Below are positions 50,245-57,257 of a stretch of 64,000 bases of DNA, one piece after another. Source of the stretch: CBDCGS01 sp965216915 (GTDB taxonomy: Bacteria > Pseudomonadota > Alphaproteobacteria > UBA828); assembly GCA_965216915.1 (NCBI GenBank), contig CBDCGS010000011.1:1674001-1738000 (forward strand), written 5' to 3'. The notes below the pieces were generated by a model that was given only the letters and a program-made list of their open reading frames with translations, was not told the origin of the DNA and did no database searches. Made by a program: the position numbers and the translations under genes. Positions within the stretch are counted from its first letter, which is position 1, and every line of letters begins with the position of its first letter.

Positions 50245-51464
50245 CGCGTCCGGTGGGGTTGTTGGTCCTGGTCTTGGCGCTCCTCGTCATGGCGGGCCCG
50301 TCCCCGGCAGACGAGGGCGCGGATCACGAGGGCGTCGCGCAGTCGCCAGCGCACGACCTTCCGGCCGATCATCCGCGGGTCACCTCGCATCCGCCGGTGC
50401 CGCCGATCGCGCAGTACGGCCAGATACAATTCCGTCTCGGCAGGGGAAACGTGAAAGCGATCCTCGTGGAAGATCGTTTCACATGGGTCGGCACGTCGAA
50501 CGGCCTGATCCGCTATCAACCGGACATCGACCGCATCCGCAAGTTCGACAACACCTCGGGTCTGCTCTCCAACGGCATCTTTCACATCAGCCGGGTCCGC
50601 GGTGAGCTGTGGGTGGGAACCTATGGCGGCGGGCTCTCCGTCCTGAACCCGGAAACCGGCGCGTGGCGGAACTACAACATTCCCCACGGCATGGGCGATT
50701 CCTTCGTTTACGACGTCCTGGACGCGAGCAACGGCGATATTTGGATCGCCACCTGGTCGGGGGCGAACCGGATCTTGGGGGGACAGCTGGACGATCCTGA
50801 AAATTGGCTGCTCTACACCGTCGAGAACACCGCGGGTGGACTTCCCAACGATTGGGTCTATGCCTTGGCGGAGGGCGCGAATGGCGAGGTTTGGCTCGCG
50901 ACTGAGGGGGGCTTGGCGCGCTTCGCGGGTGATGCCTGGACCCACTGGTCGCATCGCGACGGTCTCGGCGCCTCCTACGAAGCGGTCAAGGCCGACCAGC
51001 CCTTCAAAGAAGATCCGAGCAAACATTCGGCCCATCATGCGCGCCAAAAGAAAGATCAGGGGCTGGAGGATATCGAGGTCGCCTACAACCCCAATTACAT
51101 CGTCTCACTGGTGGTTGACCGGGACGGGACGGTTTGGGCGGGAACCTGGGGCGGTGGCCTATCGCGCTTCGATGGAACGCGGTGGCGCACATTCACGGTC
51201 GCCGACGGCCTCCCTGGCAATCACATTTTCGCGCTCGCGCGCGACCATGGCGATGCAATTTGGGCGGGCACGAGCCGCGGAATGGCATGGTACGACGGCG
51301 AGACCTTCCATGTTTTCGACCGCAATGACGGCCTCGCGTCGGAGGTCGTCTTCTCGATTGCGTTCGAGGAAAGCGGCGACGTTTGGGTTGGCGGGCTGGC
51401 GAGCGTCACGTGGTTCCCTGACGGGTCGGCGGAACAATCCGGGGTTGAGGATCGGGGAGATTAG
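50241..51464 (+). CDS. Exported beta-propeller of the two-component-regulator type (2)
   Basis: The 407-residue protein has a signal peptide (to about 24, SPADEG), a His-rich spacer (DHEGV, AHDLPADHPRVTSHPP) and Reg_prop blades (GELWVGTYGGGLSVLNPET, GDIWIATWSGANRIL, GEVWLATEGGLARFAG, GTVWAGTWGGGLSRFDG, DAIWAGTSRGMAWYDG). A charged insert with KEDPSKHSAHHARQKKDQG interrupts blade five. It shares the GxxNPxYxxS-V element (AYNPNYIVSLV versus SYNPSYVFAVK) with propeller 1, showing common origin. The histidines could bind metal. No catalytic motif is visible. Confidence 0.82.
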   Translation: MTRPVGLLVLVLALLVMAGPSPADEGADHEGVAQSPAHDLPADHPRVTSHPPVPPIAQYGQIQFRLGRGNVKAILVEDRFTWVGTSNGLIRYQPDIDRIRKFDNTSGLLSNGIFHISRVRGELWVGTYGGGLSVLNPETGAWRNYNIPHGMGDSFVYDVLDASNGDIWIATWSGANRILGGQLDDPENWLLYTVENTAGGLPNDWVYALAEGANGEVWLATEGGLARFAGDAWTHWSHRDGLGASYEAVKADQPFKEDPSKHSAHHARQKKDQGLEDIEVAYNPNYIVSLVVDRDGTVWAGTWGGGLSRFDGTRWRTFTVADGLPGNHIFALARDHGDAIWAGTSRGMAWYDGETFHVFDRNDGLASEVVFSIAFEESGDVWVGGLASVTWFPDGSAEQSGVEDRGD

Positions 51465-51546
51465 CTGTGCGCCGGCAATCGGCGGCCTGGCGAATGGGAT
51501 CATGCCCGTCTCGGCGAGGTGCCGCGCTCCAACCAGGGAGATCGGA

Positions 51547-52134
51547 ATGAAGAAAATGAAACGACTGCTTTTTCTGGCCGGGACCCTCTTGCTGTTGGCG
51601 CAGCCGGCGTTGGCCGACCTCGCGGAGGGTATCAAGAGCTTCGAGCGCGGTGACTACGAGACCTCCCACAAGGTTCTGCAGCCCCTCGCGGAGAGCGGCG
51701 ATCCGCGTGCGCAATATCTGCTCGGCATCCTCTATCTCAACGGTTTCGTCGAAGCGCCCGCGCAGGACGCCGCGCTCTCGTGGCTGACGAAGGCCGCGAT
51801 GCAGGGAGACGTCCAGGCACAATCCGAGCTCGCGCGCATGTACCGAATGGGCGACGGCGTGGAGCAGGATTTCGTCGAGATGGCCCGGTGGTACCAAGAA
51901 GCCGCGGAGACGGGCGATGTGGGCGCGCAGCTCCTGTTGGCCGACACGTATGCCTATGGTCATGGTGTCGCGCAGGATCTCGTGAAGGCCTACATGTGGT
52001 ACGAGATCGCGATCCAGTATTGGGGGCATCTGGCGGTTGGAGCGCGCGACGTCGTTGCCGAAGGGATGACCGCAGACCAGATCGCTCGGGCGACCGCGCT
52101 CGCAAACGAATGGTTGAAGGAACGCGCGCCGTGA
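51547..52134 (+). CDS. Exported Sel1-repeat protein
   Basis: The 195-residue protein has a signal peptide (to about 23, ALADL) and three to four Sel1-like repeats (SGDPRAQYLLGILYLNG, QGDVQAQSELARMYRMGDGV, TGDVGAQLLLADTYAYGHGV) forming a helical solenoid for protein contacts. It is the last gene of the long plus-strand run and ends 42 bases before the convergent response regulator gene. Sel1 proteins are adaptors; the partner is unknown. Confidence 0.85.
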   Translation: MKKMKRLLFLAGTLLLLAQPALADLAEGIKSFERGDYETSHKVLQPLAESGDPRAQYLLGILYLNGFVEAPAQDAALSWLTKAAMQGDVQAQSELARMYRMGDGVEQDFVEMARWYQEAAETGDVGAQLLLADTYAYGHGVAQDLVKAYMWYEIAIQYWGHLAVGARDVVAEGMTADQIARATALANEWLKERAP

Positions 52135-52175
52135 TCGTTCGCCGGGTTCGCCCGCGTGAGGGCGCGCGGTCGCCG

Positions 52176-52853
52176 CTAGTCACCATGCGGCAGAATCATG
52201 TAGCCGACCCCACGGACGGTGTGGATCTTCGCCTTCGCGCCCGCGTCGCCGAGCTTCTTCCGGAGCCTGTGCATGAGGACTTCGACGGAGTTGGAGGAGA
52301 GTTCTTCCTCGATGCCGTAGAGCCCCTGTTCGAGCAATCGCTTCGGCACGACCTTGCCGCAGCGTCGAAGCAAGTGCTCGAGCATTCGCGTTTCGGTCGG
52401 CGAAATCGGCAGCAGGGTGCCGTCGACGCGGACCTCTCGCGATACGACATCGAATGTCGTGTTGGCGGCCTCCAACACTTGCCCCAGGGCATCTTGTGGC
52501 CTGCGTAGAAGAGCACGGATTCGGGAGACCAACTCCTCCATGGCGAACGGTTTTGTCAGATAGTCGTCCGCGCCCGCATCGAGCCCTTCGACCCGATCCG
52601 AGACTTGGATCCGAGAGGTCAAGATTAGAACCGGGAGCGAGCGATCCTTCCCGCGAAGCTTCTCGAGGAACTGAATGCCGTCCATGTCCGGCAGACCGAG
52701 GTCGAGAACCATGGCGTCGTGGCAGCCGAATGAGAGGAGTTCCTCCGCCTCCGATGCCGTGCCGACGACGTCGACGTCGAACTGGGCCGCGTTGAGACCC
52801 TCGGCAACCAGGCGACTCAGTCTCTTGTGGTCCTCCACCAACAGGATGCGCAA
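52176..52853 (-). CDS. OmpR-type response regulator
   Basis: I place the start at a TTG at 52853 because AAGGAGG lies nine bases upstream and it gives the usual 225-residue OmpR/PhoB length. Longer readings add an Arg-rich tail. The receiver has the acidic pair E7-D8, phospho-acceptor D51 in MVLDLGLPDMDG, Thr in LILTS and Lys in LTKPF. The winged helix ends in VRGVGYMIL. It lies within the cytochrome locus on the opposite strand. The orphan kinase at 27202 is its best partner in the window. Confidence 0.9.
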   Translation of the reverse strand: MRILLVEDHKRLSRLVAEGLNAAQFDVDVVGTASEAEELLSFGCHDAMVLDLGLPDMDGIQFLEKLRGKDRSLPVLILTSRIQVSDRVEGLDAGADDYLTKPFAMEELVSRIRALLRRPQDALGQVLEAANTTFDVVSREVRVDGTLLPISPTETRMLEHLLRRCGKVVPKRLLEQGLYGIEEELSSNSVEVLMHRLRKKLGDAGAKAKIHTVRGVGYMILPHGD

Positions 52854-53082
52854 CGCTTCCGACTCCTCCTTCCGCAAGGCCGCAAATAGGCCGCGGAAGC
52901 GTAGCTGGCGACGGTGGCGGCGCCAAGCCGGCATCGTTCGATGGTTGGAAGCGCGGACGCGCGGAATGCGTGGGGCCCGCGCGGCCGGGACGTTTCATCA
53001 TTTGTTAAGGCAGTTGCAAGGTTGCCGCCCTAGCATACCCGCCGTTGGTCCTTGTAGGCCGCTATCGCCCTATGAAGGCCAC

Positions 53083-53802
53083 GTGTATTCGCAAAGAACT
53101 GAATGGGCTCGGGCCGGTTTGGCCCGAGCCCATTTTTCTCGTTGCCCGCCACGACAAACCGATATCGGCCGGATCGCGCGGCACGCGCTGGTCCTGGCCG
53201 CCGTCCCGACCCTGATGTCGTGCGATTCCGACGGGCGTCCGCCGTCGACGCCGGCTGTCGAGGTCGAGACTGTCGAGGCCGAGACCGTCGAGGTCGAGGT
53301 TGTCGAGGTCGATGCCGCCGAGCAGGAGGCCGACAGCGCACCTGCCACGCCGCCATCGCCGTGGCGGTCGCTTCGCGACGACGGGATCCACGATCCGACG
53401 CTCCCCGCGCTCGCCTTGCTGCAGGAGCCCGCCGATGCTTTGTCGGTGCTGCCTCCTGCCCAAGAGGGAAACCTCGTGGACTGGGTCGCTGCCCTGCACC
53501 AAGGCGCGATCGAGCCGCGCACCAATGTCTATCCGGAAACCAAAGTGCAGGTGCTCGATCTCGACATCAGGTTCGAAGAGACCGGCGGCATGCCGATCGT
53601 TTTGTTCCCACACCGGCAACACACCGAGTGGCTGGATTGCAGCAATTGCCACGATCAGATCTTCGTGGCCAGGCGCGGCGCCAACGATATCAGCATGCTC
53701 GACATCCTCGACGGACGGTATTGTGGTCAGTGCCATGGCGCGGTTTCGTTCCCCCTCACGCAATGCCAACGCTGCCACAGCGTTCCGCGCGATGACAGCT
53801 AG
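53083..53802 (+). CDS. Triheme c7-type cytochrome B', paralogue of the gene at 39721
   Basis: The C-terminal 70 residues carry FPHRQHTEWLDCSNCH, CGQCH and CQRCH, and the preceding block has GIHDPTLPALALLQ and NLVDWVAALHQG, closely matching the protein at 39721. The N-terminus holds a signal with a possible lipobox (LVLAAVPTLMSC) followed by a remarkable VEVETVEAETVEVEVVEVD acidic repeat. The start is uncertain: GTG 53083 follows GAAGG, TTG 53119 lies inside a perfect hairpin, and no start exists after it. I chose the GTG. The gene overlaps the next one by 11 bases. Confidence 0.8.
   Translation: MYSQRTEWARAGLARAHFSRCPPRQTDIGRIARHALVLAAVPTLMSCDSDGRPPSTPAVEVETVEAETVEVEVVEVDAAEQEADSAPATPPSPWRSLRDDGIHDPTLPALALLQEPADALSVLPPAQEGNLVDWVAALHQGAIEPRTNVYPETKVQVLDLDIRFEETGGMPIVLFPHRQHTEWLDCSNCHDQIFVARRGANDISMLDILDGRYCGQCHGAVSFPLTQCQRCHSVPRDDS
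53103..53137 (+). terminator. Perfect 13-bp hairpin followed by five T
   Basis: ATGGGCTCGGGCC (53103-53115) pairs perfectly with GGCCCGAGCCCAT (53121-53133) around a GGTTT loop and is followed by T residues to 53137. It has the form of an intrinsic terminator on the plus strand. It lies between the response regulator promoter side and the signal peptide of the triheme gene. It may be an attenuator at the head of this gene or may insulate it. Confidence 0.65.
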
Positions 53803-54211
53803 ACGCAACGTCGCAGCCGGCCTGTGTGCCGGCGTCGTCATCGTGGCCGCCATAGCCTTTGCGGCGGCCTCTCTGCTGGTGCTGCCCAAGCCGGCAACCT
53901 CGGAATATGGCGATGTCGTGCTCAACCGCCACTCCGAGCGCGCCAACGTTCGCCCAGTCATCTTCCCCCACTGGTTTCACCGGATCCGCTTTCGCTGCAA
54001 GGTCTGCCACCACGAGCTCGGCTTCACGATGCGGGCGGGCGCCAACGATGTGACGATGACGGATCTGTCGGAGGGGAAGTTCTGCGGCATGTGCCACAAC
54101 AACGAGGTCGCGTGGGGCCTCGAGAATTGTGACCTTTGCCATTCCGGCCGCCCGGGGAGCGGGTCGGGGATCATTGGCGGCCACCGGACGCTCGGGCCGG
54201 GCCGTTGGTAG
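53792..54211 (+). CDS. Triheme c7-type cytochrome A', paralogue of the gene at 39227
   Basis: The 139-residue protein has a membrane/signal helix at about 8-30, then SEYGDVVLN and the triheme domain FPHWFHRIRFRCKVCH, CGMCH and CDLCH. These features are nearly the same as in the protein at 39227 (SAEYGDVVINN, same PHWFHRIRFRCKVCH). The ATG at 53792 overlaps the end of cytochrome B'. The pair here stands in the order B'-A', whereas the first pair is A-B. Probably periplasmic or inner-membrane anchored. Confidence 0.88.
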   Translation: MTARRNVAAGLCAGVVIVAAIAFAAASLLVLPKPATSEYGDVVLNRHSERANVRPVIFPHWFHRIRFRCKVCHHELGFTMRAGANDVTMTDLSEGKFCGMCHNNEVAWGLENCDLCHSGRPGSGSGIIGGHRTLGPGRW

Positions 54212-54226
54212 CGCGGTGCGCGAATC

Positions 54227-54240
54227 TTGATCGAGATCAT
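54227..54240 (+). promoter_or_regulatory. FNR box between triheme gene and hemA
   Basis: TTGATCGAGATCAT fits TTGAT-N4-ATCAA at nine of ten bases and is nearly the same as the box at 33114. The next gene, hemA, starts 425 bases downstream, so either its leader is long or the box serves a promoter or small RNA in the gap. Confidence 0.6.
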
Positions 54241-54665
54241 AGAACCGCGGGGGCGACGCTGATACGCTCACCGGCAATGTGCCTAATAAAGGCACGCTGA
54301 GCTTTGCGATACACGAAGGCCTATGCGGTGCCTACTGAAATGATGGACTGGGCGAGTGCTCCGTCGAATGCGCGGCTTCGGGGTGAAATCCGAGTAAGTT
54401 AGCCGTCGATTGGAGAGGATCAACAGCTTTGACTGTCGCGATCATTGCCTCATGTGCGGCTATTTTTTCCGCGATGGTTTTCACCATTTCAAAAGATCCC
54501 AAGGGAATCTGCGCGCGTGTATCGCGGATCGGAGGAGGTAGGGAATCGTCGCCGGCCTGATGGCCCTGTGCCAACGGCCCCGGAGTCAAGGGCCGATGCT
54601 TTGGCGAGAGGCGGAAGCGCGTTGAGCGGGCGGCGGATGGGTGCCGGAACGCGAAAGGTGAAACG
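54241..54665. other. Leader region before hemA, one doubtful small minus-strand frame
   Basis: This 425-base stretch has no firm gene. GTGCC and GGCAC at 54275-54295 could form a small hairpin. On the minus strand 54487 to 54332 an ATG opens 51 residues beginning MVKTIAEKIAAHEAMIATVK, which reads as a coherent amphipathic helix. It has no strong ribosome site and no recognised family, so I do not call it a gene. The Shine-Dalgarno for hemA is weak (GGTGAAACG). Confidence 0.35.
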
Positions 54666-55883
54666 ATGGACGTCGACCTCTTTTTCTTGGAGAAGTTGCA
54701 AAATCTGAGGACGGAAGGGCGCTATCGGGTGTTCGCCGAGCTCGCGCGATGCGCCGGTGATTTCCCGCACGCGCGCCGCTATGAGGGCGGTGCCGAGCCG
54801 GCGCAGGACGTCACGGTCTGGTGTAGCAACGACTATCTTTGCATGGGCCAGCACGCCATCGTGCTGCAGGCCATGACCGATGCGATTCGCACCTATGGTG
54901 CGGGCGCCGGCGGCACGCGCAACATCTCCGGCACGTCACACCCCATCGTCCAGCTCGAGGCTGAACTCGCGGACCTCCACGGCAAGGAGGCCGCACTCGT
55001 GTTCACCTCGGGCTACATCTCGAACGAGGCGACACTCAGCACGCTGGCGCGCATCCTGCCCGATTGCCACGTGTTCTCCGATGCGCTCAACCATGCCTCG
55101 ATGATCCAGGGGATTCGGCACAGCGGCGCAAAGAAGTTCGTGTTCGCGCACAACGACCCCGCGGACCTCGAGCGGATGCTGCGAACGGTCGACCCGTCGG
55201 TCCCCAAGGTCGTCGCGTTCGAATCGGTCTATTCGATGGATGGCGACATTGCGCCGATCGCCGAGCTTTGCGACGTCGCCGAACTCTATGGCGCGATGAC
55301 CTATCTGGACGAAGTTCACGCAGTTGGCCTCTACGGCCCCCGCGGCGGTGGCATCGCCGAGCGCGACGGGCTGATGGACCGATTGACCGTGATCGAGGGA
55401 ACGCTCGCCAAGGCGTTCGGCGTCATGGGCGGATACATTGCGGGGTCAGCGGCCCTGATCGATGTGGTGCGGAGCTTCGCGCCCGGCTTTATCTTCACGA
55501 CGGCGCTGCCGCCGGCGATCGCGGCGGGCGCGCTTGCGAGCGTGCGCCACCTGAAGGAAAGCGGTGCGGAACGCGCGCGTCATCAGGAGCGTGCGGCGCG
55601 CTGCAAAGCGATCCTGCGCGCGGTCGGCCTCCCCGTGATGCCGAGCGAGAGCCACATCGTGCCGGTCTTCGTCGGCGACGCGGCGCGCTGCAAGGCCGCG
55701 AGCGACATTCTCTTGGAAGAGCACGGCATCTATATCCAGCCCATCAACTATCCGACCGTGCCTCGCGGCACAGAGCGGCTGCGCATCACCCCAAGCCCGC
55801 TCCACGACGACGCGATGATGTTTGCGCTCGCCCGCGCGATGGAATCTGTATGGCGGCAACTCGAGATTCCCCACGCCGCCTGA
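54666..55883 (+). CDS. hemA: 5-Aminolevulinate synthase
   Basis: The 405-residue PLP enzyme has the C4-pathway ALAS features: WCSNDYLCMGQH near 52, TRNISGTSH near 84, DEVHAVGLYG at 215-224, and the Schiff-base lysine K249 in GTLAKAFGVMGG. It condenses glycine with succinyl-CoA to give 5-aminolevulinate, the first step of heme synthesis in alphaproteobacteria. It sits immediately after the cytochrome locus behind an FNR box. It is therefore probably a dedicated or additional hemA that raises heme supply when the 45-heme set is made. Other alpha-oxoamine synthases (KBL, BioF) are less likely given the DEVHAVG and length. Confidence 0.92.
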   Translation: MDVDLFFLEKLQNLRTEGRYRVFAELARCAGDFPHARRYEGGAEPAQDVTVWCSNDYLCMGQHAIVLQAMTDAIRTYGAGAGGTRNISGTSHPIVQLEAELADLHGKEAALVFTSGYISNEATLSTLARILPDCHVFSDALNHASMIQGIRHSGAKKFVFAHNDPADLERMLRTVDPSVPKVVAFESVYSMDGDIAPIAELCDVAELYGAMTYLDEVHAVGLYGPRGGGIAERDGLMDRLTVIEGTLAKAFGVMGGYIAGSAALIDVVRSFAPGFIFTTALPPAIAAGALASVRHLKESGAERARHQERAARCKAILRAVGLPVMPSESHIVPVFVGDAARCKAASDILLEEHGIYIQPINYPTVPRGTERLRITPSPLHDDAMMFALARAMESVWRQLEIPHAA

Positions 55884-55899
55884 TCGAGGAGCCGCGAGA

Positions 55900-55990
55900 G
55901 CAAATTCCGTGCAGGTGGAATCACCTGTGACGACGCATTTGCGTCAATGCCAATCAGTTAGAGCATAGGCGAGCGTGAAATGCTCTAGCG
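55900..55990 (+). repeat. Dispersed hairpin repeat, copy 2
   Basis: It begins 17 bases after the hemA stop and shares with 17341-17444 the layout and an identical 24-base core (55931-55954). It ends in AGAGCAT...ATGCTCT, a stem then TAG. It probably marks the 3' end of the hemA transcript. The remaining bases up to the start at 56226 contain no gene I can support. Confidence 0.7.
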
Positions 55991-56225
55991 TCGCGGCCTT
56001 CATCCCTTGTGTCGTGGCTGCGGCCTTTGCGGCCAGTGCCAAGTCAGTGTGAGCACGGGCGGGCGGCGCGCGGTGGCCCGTGTAAGCGGCGCTGCACGCG
56101 CCGGCCTTGCCGATCCGCGGGTGCGCGAACATAGTTCGCGTACGACCGTCGGGAGTTCCGCGGCCCGGTCCAAGCAGCCGGATTTCCGCCGGTCCCGGTT
56201 CAACAGACCCGCGAGGCGGCCTCCC

Positions 56226-57125
56226 ATGGCGGAACAGAGCTCGATCTCAGAGGATTTCCCTTTCGAATCTCGTTTCGTCGAGGTCGCCGGCCGGCGCATT
56301 CATTATGTCGAGCAAGGCGAGGGTGCGCCCATCCTGTTCCTGCACGGGAACCCGACATCCTCCTATCTTTGGCGCAACATCATTCCCTACGCCGCGCGGC
56401 AGGGCCGCGCCATCGCGATGGACCTGATCGGCATGGGCAAATCGGCGAAACCCGACATCGCCTACCGCTTCTTCGATCACGTGACGTACGTGGACGGGTT
56501 CATCGACGCGCTTGGTCTCCAAAACATCACGCTGGTCATCCACGATTGGGGCTCCGGCCTGGGCTTTCACTACGCCCGGCGCAACGCCGGGAACGTGCGG
56601 GCGATCGCCTTCATGGAAGCGATCATACGCCCCGCGCGCTGGTCCGACTTTCCGCCCGACTTCAAGATGGGCTTCAAGCTGATGCGTACGCCTGGCATCG
56701 GCTGGGTCATGATTTCGGGGTTCAACTTCTTCGTGAGGAAGATCCTGCCGAGTGCCGTGGTGCGCAGCCTCACGGCCAATGAGATGGCTCGTTACGGAGA
56801 GCCCTTTCCGAATTCCCGCGCTCGCCGCCCGGTGCGCCAGTGGCCGTTGGAGATCCCCATCGAGGGGCATCCGGCAGACGTCCATGAGGCGGTCAGCGCG
56901 TATCACGCGTGGCTGCAGGAGACCGATATCCCGATGCTTCTGTTCTATGCCGAGCCCGGCGGCATCATCAAGGATCGGGACGTGGCTTGGTGTCGAGACC
57001 ACATCAAGAACCTGACCGCCATCGACATCGGCCCCGGCATCCACTATCTGCAGGAGGACAATCCACATCGGATCGGCGAAGAGCTTGCTGCCTGGGTCGG
57101 TAGCTTGGCAAGGTCGGACGCCTGA
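56226..57125 (+). CDS. Haloalkane-dehalogenase-like alpha/beta hydrolase (HLD-II type)
   Basis: The 299-residue protein carries all residues of subfamily II haloalkane dehalogenases at nearly DhaA numbering: halide-binding N42 in HGNPTSSYLW, nucleophile D107 and W108 in IHDWGSGLGF, acid E131 in FMEAI, and base H273 in GIHYLQED. Such enzymes replace a halide on an alkyl chain by hydroxyl. The active-site set looks complete, so dehalogenation is plausible. Many annotated relatives act on unknown substrates. It precedes the molybdenum hydroxylase genes by 130 bases and could start a catabolic route with them. ATG chosen by family alignment; no strong ribosome site is present. Confidence 0.85.
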   Translation: MAEQSSISEDFPFESRFVEVAGRRIHYVEQGEGAPILFLHGNPTSSYLWRNIIPYAARQGRAIAMDLIGMGKSAKPDIAYRFFDHVTYVDGFIDALGLQNITLVIHDWGSGLGFHYARRNAGNVRAIAFMEAIIRPARWSDFPPDFKMGFKLMRTPGIGWVMISGFNFFVRKILPSAVVRSLTANEMARYGEPFPNSRARRPVRQWPLEIPIEGHPADVHEAVSAYHAWLQETDIPMLLFYAEPGGIIKDRDVAWCRDHIKNLTAIDIGPGIHYLQEDNPHRIGEELAAWVGSLARSDA

Positions 57126-57257
57126 GCGCGAGCGATCCGATGTTTCGGACCTTGGAGGGTAGCGATCCACGGCCATGGCGGCACGGTCCAGGACTTCGGG
57201 GCGACGGCGTGAGAGCGCCGTTTGGTGTACCGGCGGCTTTGGAGGATGGGCCAGGTC

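Noticed and set aside
54332..54487. Small 51-residue minus-strand protein
   Set aside because: It has a coherent helix but no convincing ribosome site, family or promoter; left as a note in the leader region.
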